A stretch of 64,000 nt of DNA from Anabaena catenula FACHB-362 (GCF_014698735.1 NZ_JACJTQ010000015.1:61711-125710), one strand, 5' to 3'; shown: positions 1-8,538, counted from the stretch's first letter. Notes: generated by a model from the sequence alone, not told the origin. Numbers and translations are program-made.

Positions 1-807
1 GTTGCCATTTTGCTGGGTGGAATTTGGGGTGCAATGACCGGATTTATGGCTCAGGAAATGATTTCTAGTGGCGATACATTCCAGGTAAAAAATCTTATTG
101 ATGCTGGCCCTTGGTCATCTCAAGATGTATTAAAAGATTGGTCAGTGCGGGTAAATCGCTTTTGGATTGATTACACACCTACGGGGGGAATTGACCAATT
201 TTATTCTGATCTGTCTGTCTTGAATAACGAGGAGAAAGAAGTTGACCATGAGAAGATTTATGTCAACAAACCACTGCGTTATCATGGCGTAGTTTTTTAT
301 CAAACAGATTGGGGAATTTCTAGTGTCCGTGTGAGATTAAATAAAAGTCCGATTTTTCAATTACCAATGGCGCAATTAGACACCAAAGGTAAAGGCAGAC
401 TTTGGGGTACTTGGATACCAACTAAACCTGATTTAAGTGAAGGTGTTTCCCTACTAGCAAAAGATTTGCAAGGAATGGTTTTAATTTATGATGCTAAAGG
501 CAAATTAATTAATACCGTTCGTGCGGGAATGTCCATACCTGTGAATGGGATAAACTTGAAAATTCTTGATGTTATTGGTAGCACAGGGTTACAAATTAAA
601 TACGATCCTGGTATTCCCATTGTTTATGCAGGATTTGGTTTGCTAATGCTAGGTGTGGTCATGAGTTATTTTTCCCATTCCCAAATTTGGGCATTACAAA
701 AAGGTAATATTCTCTATGTAGGTGGTAAAACCAACCGCGCCCAAGTGGCATTTGAACAAGAAGTTTTAGGAATTTTAGATCAACTTAGTGACCCAGGAAA
801 AAAATAA
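1..807 (+). CDS. ccs1: Cytochrome c biogenesis protein Ccs1 (ResB family), 5'-truncated
   Basis: The reading frame is open from the first base, so this is the C-terminal ~268 residues of a longer gene that starts outside the window. ResB/Ccs1 proteins work with CcsA at the thylakoid or plasma membrane to deliver haem to apocytochromes c (system II), needed for cytochromes f and c6. Visible support is the ResB-type lumenal stretch with [15 protein letters not shown], followed by a hydrophobic segment near the C-terminus ([20 protein letters not shown]) and a basic/polar tail. A TTG at base 10 is in frame but is unlikely to be the true start. Recognition is from the family pattern; confidence in family is high, and the N-terminal membrane helices cannot be seen. 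Confidence 0.88.
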   Translation, partial: VAILLGGIWGAMTGFMAQEMISSGDTFQVKNLIDAGPWSSQDVLKDWSVRVNRFWIDYTPTGGIDQFYSDLSVLNNEEKEVDHEKIYVNKPLRYHGVVFYQTDWGISSVRVRLNKSPIFQLPMAQLDTKGKGRLWGTWIPTKPDLSEGVSLLAKDLQGMVLIYDAKGKLINTVRAGMSIPVNGINLKILDVIGSTGLQIKYDPGIPIVYAGFGLLMLGVVMSYFSHSQIWALQKGNILYVGGKTNRAQVAFEQEVLGILDQLSDPGKK

Positions 808-887
808 TTTTTTCTTCATGGGGCATAATAGCAATTGAGTGGTGTATTTTATTCATGTGATACCACTCAAAATGGTGCGTATATCCT

Positions 888-1589
888 ATGGATAAATCCA
901 ATATTCAGCCACTGATTGCAAGTATCCACCAAGAACTGATACCCCAGTTAATTGTGGAAAGTGTCCATCCTCACAACCCAGCACAAGTGCGCCATCTTCC
1001 CCCCCCTTGGCAACTTCTAGGTACAGGAAACTATGCAGCAGTAGTTTATCACCCTGAATACCCAGACTTGGTAGTTAAAGTTTACGCAACCGGTCGTCCT
1101 GGGTTTGAGGAGGAACTAGAAGTTTACCGTCGTCTTGGTTACCACCCGGCTTTTTCTGAGTGTTTTTATGCTCAAGAAGGCTTGTTAGTCTTAAAAAGAT
1201 TATATGGTGTTACCCTTTATGACTGTCTTCACAGGGGTTTGCGTATTCCTCCCCAGGTTATCAAAGATATTGATAATGCTTTGGACTATGCGCGGACTCG
1301 TGGACTTTTCCCTCATGATGTTCATGGAAAGAATGTGATGATGTTTGAGGGAAGAGGTTTAGTTGTGGATATTTCTGATTTTCTGCACCAGGAACGCTGC
1401 TCAAAATGGGATAATTTGAAAAAGGCTTATTATTGCTTATATTTGCCTATTTTATATCCTTTGCGGTTACGAGTACCTTATTCACTTTTAAATACGGTTC
1501 GCAAAACCTACCGCTTTGTAAGTTCTTTTGCAGGTAATGTGTTTAAATTCATTAACAAATTAATTCGTCGCAAATCTCTGAAAAATTAA
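888..1589 (+). CDS. Small protein-kinase-like protein
   Basis: A 233-residue protein with a minimal protein-kinase fold. There is a glycine-rich loop (GTGNYA, residues 45-50), a candidate ATP-binding lysine in VVKVY (K64), a candidate glutamate in EEELEVY (about 75-79), a catalytic-loop motif HDVHGKN (143-149) with Asp144 and Asn149, and DIS at 161-163 where most kinases have DFG. It resembles the short RIO/Bud32-like bacterial kinases more than the long Hanks-type kinases. The C-terminal ~60 residues are basic and moderately hydrophobic. There is no obvious partner: ccs1 ends 80 bp upstream and a HicB remnant follows. Substrate unknown. The ATG at 888 has no strong ribosome-binding site, but the coding signal starts there. 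Confidence 0.7.
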   Translation: MDKSNIQPLIASIHQELIPQLIVESVHPHNPAQVRHLPPPWQLLGTGNYAAVVYHPEYPDLVVKVYATGRPGFEEELEVYRRLGYHPAFSECFYAQEGLLVLKRLYGVTLYDCLHRGLRIPPQVIKDIDNALDYARTRGLFPHDVHGKNVMMFEGRGLVVDISDFLHQERCSKWDNLKKAYYCLYLPILYPLRLRVPYSLLNTVRKTYRFVSSFAGNVFKFINKLIRRKSLKN

Positions 1590-1631
1590 TGGGGTGGGTA
1601 ATGTTTCCTACTAAAACTGTGGTTGGTTTAA

Positions 1632-1811
1632 GTATGGTCAGAAAAAAATGATTGTTTTTTAGTAAGCTTACCAGATTTTCCTGGTCAAAAATGGCGCACT
1701 CATGGAGAAACTTATGAAGAAGCTGTTGCTAATGAGAAAGAAGTATTAGCATCTTTAATCATTTCTTATGAAGCTGATGGTGAAACTTTACCTGAACCTA
1801 ATATGTATTGA
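1632..1811 (+). pseudogene. HicB-like antitoxin remnant
   Basis: An open frame without a plausible start codon (in-frame stop at 1629) encodes a peptide containing CFLVSLPDFPG, then THGETYEEAVANEKEV, and ends at a TGA at 1809. This is the typical beginning of the HicB antitoxin core: a beta strand, PDFPG, then GETYEEAV. The first ~10 residues and any HicA toxin gene are missing; the kinase-like gene lies upstream and queF downstream on the other strand. I infer a decayed type II toxin-antitoxin remnant. It could also be a short gene with an unusual start, but none with a ribosome-binding site is visible. Confidence 0.5.
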
Positions 1812-1854
1812 GCCGATATGGTTAGTAATACAGAAAAAAATATCTAAAACGTTC

Positions 1855-1880
1855 GTAGTAAGGACTTAAGTCCTCACTAC
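1855..1880. repeat. Palindromic repeat between HicB remnant and queF
   Basis: A 26-base near-perfect palindrome centred on GGACTTAAGTCC, flanked by GTAGTA and CACTAC arms. It lies just beyond the 3' end of queF (minus strand). A related sequence (TAGTAAGGGCTAAAGCCCTT) occurs at 40,251-40,270, so it looks like a dispersed hairpin family. There is no T-run, so a canonical terminator is not supported. Confidence 0.5.
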
Positions 1881-1898
1881 AAACCTACGTTAAAAAAC

Positions 1899-2309
1899 TT
1901 ATTTTTGATGTCTTACTTCCACAACAGTATGCACATTCCCTCTAGGAGTAAAATCTGTCTTTACCGTTACTTCCAAGGGGTCACAAGCCGCAACAAAATC
2001 ATCTAAAATTTGATTAGCTGATTCTTCGTGAGAAATATAGCGATCGCGATAACTGTTAATATAGAGTTTCAGCGCCTTCAACTCTACCACCCGTTCATCA
2101 GGTATGTAGGAAATATATATGGTTGCAAAATCAGGATAACCGGAAAATGGACATTTACAGGTAAATTCCGGCAAACTAATATCAATATTATAGCGCCGAC
2201 CCACACGCGGGTTAGGAAATGTAATTAGTTTTCCTTCCTCAATCTCGCGTTCGCCATACTTCATTTCTTGACTAGCTGGGGTTACAGTCTCAGGTAGAGA
2301 ATTACTCAT
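1899..2309 (-). CDS. queF: NADPH-dependent 7-cyano-7-deazaguanine reductase QueF
   Basis: A 136-residue unimodular QueF reduces the nitrile of preQ0 to the aminomethyl group of preQ1, in the cytoplasmic pathway to queuosine in tRNA wobble positions. The type I family signature is clear: the catalytic-cysteine region CKCPFSGYPD (residues 51-60; likely nucleophile Cys53 and acid Asp60) and the substrate-binding segment VVELKALKLYINSYR. Length fits the short single-domain form (about 130-165 residues). The ATG at 2309 is 70 bp downstream of the next minus-strand gene, so the two may be co-transcribed. Nothing abnormal is seen. Confidence 0.95.
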   Translation of the reverse strand: MSNSLPETVTPASQEMKYGEREIEEGKLITFPNPRVGRRYNIDISLPEFTCKCPFSGYPDFATIYISYIPDERVVELKALKLYINSYRDRYISHEESANQILDDFVAACDPLEVTVKTDFTPRGNVHTVVEVRHQK

Positions 2310-2379
2310 AAAATTATTATTGGAAAAACGCAGCGATTCATAACTACTAACTTAACACTCATTACTCATAACTCGGTAC

Positions 2380-2784
2380 TCAGTACTCAGTACTCTTTTC
2401 CCAGTCTGGACATCTTACATCATCGCAACCGTGGGGGTGCATAGCACAAACTAACAAATTACCGCCATACACTTGTCCATGATAATTGGTACAACCTATG
2501 CAAGCAGAATGATGTTCTGTTGTAGCTTCAACTGCATAAGGAAACCCCGGATCTACATCGGCTACTACGTCTTCCATTTCCCAGTAAATTTCCAGAAGCG
2601 GTTCAGCCAATTCCTGTAAATACTGGTCAATTTCAGCAGCAAGGTTATTGTTGACTTGCTCAGTAATTTCTTCTGTTAGCTCAAAAAAGGCATCAACCAT
2701 GTCATTCATTCCTAGGAAGAAGCGCTCTACTTCATCAGCCACAGTTTCGATGATATCAATTAAATCTTTCTGCCACGGTTCCAT
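2380..2784 (-). CDS. Conserved hypothetical cyanobacterial protein with Cys-rich C-terminus
   Basis: A 134-residue acidic protein of a type seen in many cyanobacteria, function unknown to me. Residues ~5-75 are predicted helical (VADEVERFF, EEITEQVNNN, IDQYLQELAEPLLEIYWEM). The C-terminal third carries CIGCTNYHGQ, CAMHPHG and CDDVRCPDWE, five cysteines plus three histidines that could bind a metal. No signal peptide or membrane helix. It sits between a phasin-like gene and queF, all on the minus strand. Metal binding is inference only. Confidence 0.75.
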   Translation of the reverse strand: MEPWQKDLIDIIETVADEVERFFLGMNDMVDAFFELTEEITEQVNNNLAAEIDQYLQELAEPLLEIYWEMEDVVADVDPGFPYAVEATTEHHSACIGCTNYHGQVYGGNLLVCAMHPHGCDDVRCPDWEKSTEY

Positions 2785-2936
2785 AAACTTAACGCCCTTA
2801 CTACCTAAAAATAGGGCGCTTCATTCAATCCGGCTTGAAGTGCTTCAATATAAATTAACGCACATGAAGCCAGCTTTAAGTATCGCGCCATTTCCAACCC
2901 ACCGACTGTGCTGATGATCAAAATAAAAAGTAGCTT

Positions 2937-3320
2937 TTACTGATCATGTTTCAATCTTTCTAGCTGTTTTTGCAGTTCTAGCACTTGATCCCGTAAATGA
3001 TCAACATTTTCGGTTGCTGGTTGTTTCACAGTTGGTTCTTCATCTACCTCCAAAATTTCGATGCGACGAGGTTCAGAAGAGGCTGTGTTTTCAGGCTGTG
3101 TATTGGATGTTTGGGGCTGCTGGGCTTGCTTCATCATATCTTCAACGAAACGACGAGCTTCTTCGGTATTCATTTCGCCCTTAGCCACCATTTCATCAGC
3201 CAGTTTTTGGACTTGCGATCGCAGTTCGGCTAATTTCCCCCCCGCTTTCTCGCCGGCGTAAGAAGCCAAGCCAACACCGAGGTAAAAAGCTTTTTGAACA
3301 ATATCTCCAAAACCAGGCAT
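2937..3320 (-). CDS. Phasin-like / PhaF-PhaI-type small helical protein
   Basis: 127 residues beginning with a segment typical of a cyanobacterial family related to phasins: GDIVQKAFYLGVGLASYAGE, then KLAELRSQVQKLADEMVAKGEMNTEEARRF spread over residues 27-60. A low-complexity Gln/Pro/Thr linker follows (about 65-100) and a C-terminal coiled coil (VDHLRDQVLELQKQLERL). The architecture suggests a granule- or surface-associated oligomer. No polyhydroxyalkanoate genes are nearby, so a granule role is unproven. The start ATG at 3320 lies immediately downstream of the SRP RNA gene on the same strand. Confidence 0.7.
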   Translation of the reverse strand: MPGFGDIVQKAFYLGVGLASYAGEKAGGKLAELRSQVQKLADEMVAKGEMNTEEARRFVEDMMKQAQQPQTSNTQPENTASSEPRRIEILEVDEEPTVKQPATENVDHLRDQVLELQKQLERLKHDQ

Positions 3321-3343
3321 TGCTGTAGAGCGCTCCTAAAAAT

Positions 3344-3440
3344 GGGGCGACCCGGAGACTACGCCTACCACAAGCATCCCGTATTGCTGCTACCTTCCGG
3401 TCCTGACAAGATTTGGGCGTTGAAGTCGCATAGATCCAGG
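3344..3440 (-). ncRNA. ffs: Signal recognition particle RNA (4.5S-type, small bacterial SRP RNA)
   Basis: Read on the minus strand the sequence contains the universally conserved SRP domain IV core: GTCAGGACCGGAAGGTAGCA, with the GGAAG-type tetraloop and asymmetric loop. It is flanked by arms that pair into a long rod (GGCGTAGTCTCCGGG at one end). Size is about 97 nt, as expected for the short bacterial form. A TATGAT-like -10 box lies just upstream (about 3449-3454 in plus coordinates). The RNA binds Ffh for co-translational membrane targeting. The ends are estimated to within a few bases. Confidence 0.9.
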
Positions 3441-3479
3441 TCTTTTATTATCATAACATCAAAAGTCAGTAATTGTGTG

Positions 3480-3746
3480 TCATTCCATAACAATTCGCCA
3501 TTCGTAAAGCTGATAACTCACACAACCGTTCTGTACCAAGGGATCACCAGCAACTATCGCCTGTGCTTCATCCATTGATGCCGCCTCAAACAGCATCATC
3601 CCGCCTCCCCGTTGCGCCCAATAGCCTGTTTTGGCTTTGTGTCCTTTGTCTATCAAGTCTTGTACATAGGCTGTGTGGGCGGGTACATATTGATCAAAGG
3701 TGGGTTTATCTACTCTACCTGCTTCAATCTTTACAAACCAAGGCAT
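3480..3746 (-). CDS. YciI-like (YCII) family protein
   Basis: 88 residues with the YCII-type ferredoxin-like fold: an initial beta strand (MPWFVKIEAG), a conserved His in YVPAHTAYVQDL, GYWAQRGGGMMLFEA, then the acidic SMDEAQAIVAGDPLV segment. Family members form dimers with a His-Asp pair and are suspected enzymes of small-molecule catabolism, but the reaction is unknown in most cases. It lies 40 bp upstream of the SRP RNA on the same strand and could share transcription. Confidence 0.85.
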   Translation of the reverse strand: MPWFVKIEAGRVDKPTFDQYVPAHTAYVQDLIDKGHKAKTGYWAQRGGGMMLFEAASMDEAQAIVAGDPLVQNGCVSYQLYEWRIVME

Positions 3747-4190
3747 ATTAATTTTGGATTTTAGATTGGCAATAACTTATCATAATTCGTTATTTTATTT
3801 CTGATTTTCATCTACTTGCATTATCATTATTAATTTTTTACACAGTATAAATGTAGCTACCAAGATTGGTTTTATACTTTTTGATGTCAAAAGCGTCAAC
3901 CGAGTCAGTTTTTATGTCTTAACCTTTTTGCGGTTAAGAAAACAAAAAAAGCTGTCACTATTTCCTACCTACTCCCAACATAAAAACTAAACAAGCCGAT
4001 CTGAATAAAAATATAAATTAGCTTGACTCGTAAGACCTACAAGGAGAGAGATTTTTGGGTAAATTTTATGCTTTTCTCAACATCCTCTCAAAGTAAACGC
4101 AAACAATCAAAGTTGACAAAGGAGTATTTTAGACATTCATAACTAAACTCAAAAACATTCTCACAATTGTCTTAGAAAAAGGATAGCGTT
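3747..4190. other. Non-coding spacer, divergent promoters
   Basis: 444 AT-rich bases between the minus-strand YciI gene and the plus-strand lysozyme gene, so it should carry both promoters. A perfect 7-bp stem (CTTAACC/GGTTAAG, 3918-3938) is the only clear structure. No ORF of interest and no recognised RNA gene. Confidence 0.6.
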
Positions 4191-4997
4191 ATGGCCAGCA
4201 AATTGATTCTCAATAACAATGAAATTCTCAGAAAAGGCTCGAAAGGACAAAAAGTTCAGCAGTTGCAAATAATCTTAACAGACCTTAAACTTAATCCCGG
4301 TCTAATAGATGGTGATTTTGGTAATAAAACTGTCGCAGCAGTACAAAAATTTCAACAACAAAAGGGTTTAATAGCAGATGGAATAGTAGGAAAAAAAACT
4401 CAGGATGCTTTAAATCAATCTCTTGATAACTTCATCGCCACCCCAAACAAAACCCCAGAACAAGCCCTAGTTCAGGAACAAAGTCTAAATATCGATTTCA
4501 AAAGTCTTTATGGTGGTTCATCTGGAAAAGTACCTCTTCCTGGAGTTGCTCTCATTAAAGAATTTGAAGGATTATTTCTAAAAGCTTATCCCGATCCTCT
4601 GTCTGGAGGTAAACCCATCACCATTGGTTGGGGAACTACTCGCAAAAAAGATGGTAGTGAATGGAAACTGGGTGAAACAATTACCAAAGCAGAAGCAGAG
4701 GAAATTTTAATTTTTCAGTTAGATACAAAGTACCTACCACCCCTATTAAAAATTCCTGTTTGGAACGAATTAAACGTCAATCAACAAGGAGCTTTATTAA
4801 GCTTTGGTTATAACTTGGGTGCTAACTTCTATGGTGGTTCCAACTTCCAAAGCATGACTAGAGTCTTGAGAGATAAAAAATGGGATGAAATTGAAGAAAC
4901 TTTTCTAAAATATAGGAATCCTGGAACTAATGTAGAAGCAGGTTTAAGAAGGAGAAGACAGGCAGAAGCTAAACTCTTTTTAACTCCAGTTAGCTAA
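4191..4997 (+). CDS. Peptidoglycan-binding domain plus GH24 lysozyme
   Basis: 268 residues in two parts. Residues ~15-72 form a PG_binding_1 domain (GSKGQKVQQLQIIL, then GLIDGDFGNKTVAAVQKFQQ and DGIVGKKTQ). Residues ~118-268 are a T4-type lysozyme: catalytic Glu126 in EFEGLFLKAY, the following YPDP and TIGWGTT (the Glu-8aa-Asp-5aa-Thr triad pattern), then NQQGALLSFGYNLG and GLRRRRQAE. It would cleave the glycan between MurNAc and GlcNAc. There is no signal peptide and no holin or phage gene nearby, so it may be a domesticated endolysin or a wall-remodelling enzyme exported by another route. AAAGGAT precedes the ATG. Confidence 0.9.
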   Translation: MASKLILNNNEILRKGSKGQKVQQLQIILTDLKLNPGLIDGDFGNKTVAAVQKFQQQKGLIADGIVGKKTQDALNQSLDNFIATPNKTPEQALVQEQSLNIDFKSLYGGSSGKVPLPGVALIKEFEGLFLKAYPDPLSGGKPITIGWGTTRKKDGSEWKLGETITKAEAEEILIFQLDTKYLPPLLKIPVWNELNVNQQGALLSFGYNLGANFYGGSNFQSMTRVLRDKKWDEIEETFLKYRNPGTNVEAGLRRRRQAEAKLFLTPVS

Positions 4998-5015
4998 ATC
5001 TTAAATTCCATCCCT

Positions 5016-5044
5016 GTAGAGACGTTCTGGCGGAACGTCTCTAC
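5016..5044. repeat. Hairpin repeat GTAGAGACGTTC
   Basis: A perfect 12-bp inverted repeat (GTAGAGACGTTC...GAACGTCTCTAC) with a 5-base loop lies between the convergent ends of the lysozyme and Rubisco activase genes. A closely similar hairpin is at 15,658-15,685. It may serve as a bidirectional terminator but lacks long T-runs, and looks like a dispersed palindrome. Confidence 0.6.
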
Positions 5045-5063
5045 ATTAAAAAATCTTAATTAA

Positions 5064-6293
5064 TTACTTTCCATTCGGACGCTGAATAATCGTTTCTACT
5101 ACTCTGCGCTTTGCTTGCGGATCAACACCTACTAAGCGGACATATTCACCACTATATTCAGCCAAACAAGATTCTAACATAGAAATAGCATCGGAATGTG
5201 CATCAATATTGAGAGAACCACAACTTTGCCAAGAACCTGTGCGAAAACGCCGTTCATCAACGTGTTCAATTCCAATTTTGCAACCTTGAGCTAAAATTTG
5301 GCGAACTTGTTCTTGAGTTTCTAACGTTAAATGGGTAGATTGATTAACCACAGGTTTACTAACTGGAATTTCCGCAACAGGAGAAGGAGAAGCTGCTTGA
5401 TAACCTTTTCCTCGATTTAAGCGATTATATTCATCAACTAAATGAGAAGTTTCCACCCGTTTTTGTTCACCCACCATAAATTTACCAGACTCAATTAAAT
5501 GAGAGAGAGTAAAATCTGGCTTTTTAAATGCTGGAGGTCCTTCTAAACTGTTCACAACTCGTAAAGAGACATTTTCAAAACCGATTTTATGAATAAACTC
5601 GCGGATTTGTTCATCATAAATTCGGGAACGCAAGGCGCTAAAAAAGTCAATAGATTGATGAGGAAAAGTATCAACTAATTGTTCAATTTCTCTTTGTGAA
5701 AGTCCATCAGGCGCAAAAATTCCCCCGACAATTCCCACCTTATCATCGCGGTTAGGTTCCCAGTAGAATTTATCCATTCTCCCATCACGAATTAATGGTG
5801 CGTAAAGGGTAGAAAAATCATTGCCGGTGACAATAATCGGAACACGACATAAAGGATTGGAGTCATAACTTCCCGGTAACTGTACATCTGTGGGATTATC
5901 AGCAATATTCATCAGTGTGGCATTTACCAACTGGGTATTTACTGTATATTGAGTCCCTTCGTCAAAACGTCCCGCACCTGCATCTAAATCATTAATCATT
6001 AATACGCACATTTTCCCCCGTACTTTGATTAATTCGGCTGTTTCCCGATAACGCAACCGAATCAACCGCGCCGGATCTCCAGCATCTGGACTTTCTAATT
6101 CTCCCCCAGATATCAAAGTCACCTCGATACCCATTTTTTCAAAGACTAACTCGCATTGAAAGGATTTTCCCTCCCCTTTGCGGCCATGAATTCCTAAAAT
6201 CAGGGGAACTCGAATACCGGGAATGTTTAAAAAGTTTTTGGTAATATGAACTGCAAGTTTATCAAGAAAGCTAGGAGCAATATAATAACTCAT
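5064..6293 (-). CDS. rca: Rubisco activase with C-terminal SSU-like domain
   Basis: 409 residues. The AAA+ core (about 1-290) has Walker A GRKGEGKS (37-44), a Walker B region ending MINDLDAGAG, and the sensor-type segment IIVTGNDFSTLYAPLIRDGRMDKF (split across ~165-190), matching plant and cyanobacterial Rubisco activases. After a Pro/Ser linker, residues ~320-405 form a Rubisco small-subunit-like domain (QEQVRQILAQGCKIGIEHVD ... EYVRLVGVD), the same fold class as the CcmM repeats. Such proteins remodel sugar-phosphate-inhibited Rubisco and are drawn to carboxysomes through the SSU-like tail. The rbcLXS operon starts 4.2 kb away and its last gene is 1.9 kb away, on the same strand. Confidence 0.93.
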   Translation of the reverse strand: MSYYIAPSFLDKLAVHITKNFLNIPGIRVPLILGIHGRKGEGKSFQCELVFEKMGIEVTLISGGELESPDAGDPARLIRLRYRETAELIKVRGKMCVLMINDLDAGAGRFDEGTQYTVNTQLVNATLMNIADNPTDVQLPGSYDSNPLCRVPIIVTGNDFSTLYAPLIRDGRMDKFYWEPNRDDKVGIVGGIFAPDGLSQREIEQLVDTFPHQSIDFFSALRSRIYDEQIREFIHKIGFENVSLRVVNSLEGPPAFKKPDFTLSHLIESGKFMVGEQKRVETSHLVDEYNRLNRGKGYQAASPSPVAEIPVSKPVVNQSTHLTLETQEQVRQILAQGCKIGIEHVDERRFRTGSWQSCGSLNIDAHSDAISMLESCLAEYSGEYVRLVGVDPQAKRRVVETIIQRPNGK

Positions 6294-6412
6294 AGAATTA
6301 TCTCCAGTTATGATTTATTGAGATCATCATAGATTTTTTTGGTAACCATAGTCAATTAAATGGTAAATTAAATTTGGCAATCCTTACATTTAATTTTAAT
6401 TAAAATCTGATT

Positions 6413-6934
6413 ATGACTATGAATAATTCATCAATTAAAATTACCAAGTTATTAGATTCTGATTTAGAAGAACTGAGAAAAGTCAGTCAAAAAATTTGGT
6501 ATACCCATTATTCTACAATAATCAGCAATGAACAAATCGAGTATATGCTAGATAAAATGTATGGAATAGGAGTAATTGAAAATGAAATTTATAATCAAGG
6601 GATATTTTATGATCAGGTCTTACATAATTGTGAATTAGTTGGTTATTTATCTTATGGTTCAGAAACAATAGATCATATTAGTTATTTAAAATTACATAAA
6701 TGTTATTTATTACCATCATTACATGGATTTGGTTATGGTCAAATCATGTTATCTCATGTATACCAAAAAGCGCAACAAATGAACTTTAAACAAATTATTC
6801 TCAATGTCAATAAAAGGAATGAAAAAGGAATTAAAGCTTATTCTCGATTTGGTTTTAGAATTATTGATAGTCAGGTGAAAGAATTTGGCAATGGCTTTGT
6901 AATGGATGATTATATCATGGGCTATGATCTTTAG
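6413..6934 (+). CDS. GNAT family N-acetyltransferase
   Basis: 173 residues with the GNAT order of elements: an N-terminal SSIKITKLLDSDLEELRKV helix, a central sheet, an acetyl-CoA pyrophosphate-binding loop around LLPSLHGFGYGQIML (about 100-114), and C-terminal ILNVNKRNEKGIKAYSRFGF, where the Asn and Tyr fit the family's catalytic region. Substrate unknown; a small amine or a protein N-terminus are both possible. Base composition is more AT-rich than the flanking Rubisco genes. It is divergent from rca. A second in-frame ATG six bases downstream is an alternative start. Confidence 0.85.
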   Translation: MTMNNSSIKITKLLDSDLEELRKVSQKIWYTHYSTIISNEQIEYMLDKMYGIGVIENEIYNQGIFYDQVLHNCELVGYLSYGSETIDHISYLKLHKCYLLPSLHGFGYGQIMLSHVYQKAQQMNFKQIILNVNKRNEKGIKAYSRFGFRIIDSQVKEFGNGFVMDDYIMGYDL

Positions 6935-7004
6935 AAAATAGAAAACCAATTTAACCAAGTATCCTTATTGTATACAATTTTTGTATCTGTTCTACAAAGC
7001 CGTT

Positions 7005-7343
7005 ATGAAAAAATATCTAAGAAGACTTAATCAAATTGGTGAAGTATCTGCATCCCTTACTTGTATTGTAGCAATTTTTTTAATTGCTTCTCTTTATATA
7101 GAACCAATTAAGAGTTGGACTTCTTACCTGGTAGCAATATTGTTAGTTACTTCCAGCCCATTTTTACTGTTTACTCAAGGGATTATTCCCCTCATAACTG
7201 GTCAAATGCGTGTGAGTCTAGCTTTTATATATGAGTTTGATGCTCCTCCATTTTTTGCCAGGTTAATAAGTTTGTTTTATATTATGTTTGGCATCCTTGC
7301 CTTACTACTTGGGTTTATATTATTAATTGTATGGTTAATGTGA
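7005..7343 (+). CDS. Small integral membrane protein, unknown
   Basis: 112 residues from the ATG at 7005, preferred over an upstream TTG at 6981. Three hydrophobic stretches are likely membrane helices: SLTCIVAIFLIASLYI, YLVAILLVTSSPFLLFTQGI and LISLFYIMFGILALLLGF. The N-terminus is basic (MKKYLRRL), placing it inside by the positive-inside rule. No enzymatic motif is seen. It follows the GNAT gene by 70 bp on the same strand and is similarly AT-rich. I do not recognise a family. Confidence 0.6.
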   Translation: MKKYLRRLNQIGEVSASLTCIVAIFLIASLYIEPIKSWTSYLVAILLVTSSPFLLFTQGIIPLITGQMRVSLAFIYEFDAPPFFARLISLFYIMFGILALLLGFILLIVWLM

Positions 7344-7412
7344 TCAAAAAATTAATGATAACCTTGATAGTAATATCTATAGATTAAGTCAAAGCTAACT
7401 TTAAATTATTGA

Positions 7413-8033
7413 TTAATTTATAGGAAACCAATTTAACCAAGCATCCCAATTTTCTACAATTTGAGCAAATTCTGTATAACCTGCGGTTCTAGGATGAGCG
7501 CCATCATTATTTTTTACTTCTTCTAACCAAATCTTAGAATTAATTAATTTAGAAAAAACATCCAAATACGGTATATTTAAACCCTGACACAATAAAGAAA
7601 ATTCCTGGGATAAATCAGAAATTCTTTGATTTTGTTCCTCATCACCAATGGGTGGCGGACTAACCACTAAAATAGGATATAGTTGTTGAGCTTCACTTAA
7701 AATACTGTGAATATTGACAATCGATTCTGTTAGAGAAACACGAATTTTATCATTTTCCATAGTTGTGTCATTCACCCCAAAACAAAATACAACTCTGCTA
7801 TCATACTCTTGGGATAAGCGATAAGAAACTTCTCTCAACCAACGATTTTTTAATTCTGTACTCGTTTCTCGCCTGACTCCTAAATTATAGTAAGTAATGT
7901 CATAACCTTTTTTATTAGCATTAACACATATTCTCCCTGTCCAACCCAGACATTCAGTATCACCTGTACCATTAACAAATGATTCACCAACAAAACACAT
8001 TCTGACTTCTGGGAGTGGAGATTTTAAAGACAT
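7413..8033 (-). CDS. SGNH/GDSL-family hydrolase
   Basis: 206 residues with the SGNH blocks: block I RMCFVGESFVNGTGD (GES replaces GDS; Ser is the nucleophile), a glycine in YYNLGVRRETS (block II), CFGVNDT (block III Asn-Asp), and the C-terminal DGAHPRTAGY (block V Asp and His). This predicts a lipase, esterase or carbohydrate O-deacetylase; substrate unknown. No signal peptide, so probably cytoplasmic. It lies convergent to the preceding membrane-protein gene and downstream of rbcS, separated from it by the rbc terminator. Confidence 0.88.
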   Translation of the reverse strand: MSLKSPLPEVRMCFVGESFVNGTGDTECLGWTGRICVNANKKGYDITYYNLGVRRETSTELKNRWLREVSYRLSQEYDSRVVFCFGVNDTTMENDKIRVSLTESIVNIHSILSEAQQLYPILVVSPPPIGDEEQNQRISDLSQEFSLLCQGLNIPYLDVFSKLINSKIWLEEVKNNDGAHPRTAGYTEFAQIVENWDAWLNWFPIN

Positions 8034-8144
8034 AAAACTTTTTTGAGTTAATTAATTAACCAACTAATAGCTTTATCTGTACTACTCAACCTACCTACAA
8101 TTCTATCAAAAACTAAAAAAAAACCTTCGTGTTCCTCTGCGTTT

Positions 8145-8176
8145 AAAAAAAAGAGAGATAGAAAACTCTACCTCTC
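8145..8176 (-). terminator. Rho-independent terminator of rbcLXS
   Basis: On the minus strand, 33 bases after the rbcS stop codon, a 10-bp stem (GAGAGGTAGA / TCTATCTCTC, one G-T pair) with a 4-base loop is followed directly by eight Ts. This is a textbook intrinsic terminator placed to end the Rubisco transcript before the SGNH hydrolase gene. Confidence 0.88.
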
Positions 8177-8208
8177 CAAAAAATAAATTATTGAAACCAA
8201 ATCAGAAT

Positions 8209-8538
8209 TTAGTATCTGCTGGGTTTGTGAACAAGGAAGCTCATAACTTGACACTGCTTAATGTTGTCAAAACCGACAACACGAATGTAGCAGTTACTAT
8301 ACTGAGAACGGCAACCTTGAACTTCACTCAATACTTCTTGAGTAGACTTAGCACCGAACAAAGGCAACTTCCACATTGTCCAATAAAGTTCTGTTGGTTC
8401 AGAAGTTTCGTTGAATTCAATTGCGGGAATAAAGCCTTGAGTCAGAATGTATTGAACTTGCTTGGCAATTTGCGCGTCAGACAGAGGGGGAAGATAAGAA
8501 AGGGTTTCGTAACGACGCTCTTTTGGTAAAGTTTGCAT
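8209..8538 (-). CDS. rbcS: Ribulose bisphosphate carboxylase small subunit
   Basis: 109 residues, the standard form IB small subunit length. It has the recognisable N-terminus [21 protein letters not shown], then [28 protein letters not shown] and the C-terminal [15 protein letters not shown]. Eight copies cap the L8 core of Rubisco in the carboxysome. It is the last gene of the rbcL-rbcX-rbcS operon, 94 bp after rbcX. The spacer before it holds a dispersed GGCTACGCC repeat. Nothing unusual in the protein. Confidence 0.97.
   Translation of the reverse strand: MQTLPKERRYETLSYLPPLSDAQIAKQVQYILTQGFIPAIEFNETSEPTELYWTMWKLPLFGAKSTQEVLSEVQGCRSQYSNCYIRVVGFDNIKQCQVMSFLVHKPSRY

Noticed and set aside
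4191..4997. Prophage suspected because of the lysozyme
   Set aside because: No holin, structural, integrase or terminase gene is nearby; flanks are ordinary cyanobacterial genes.
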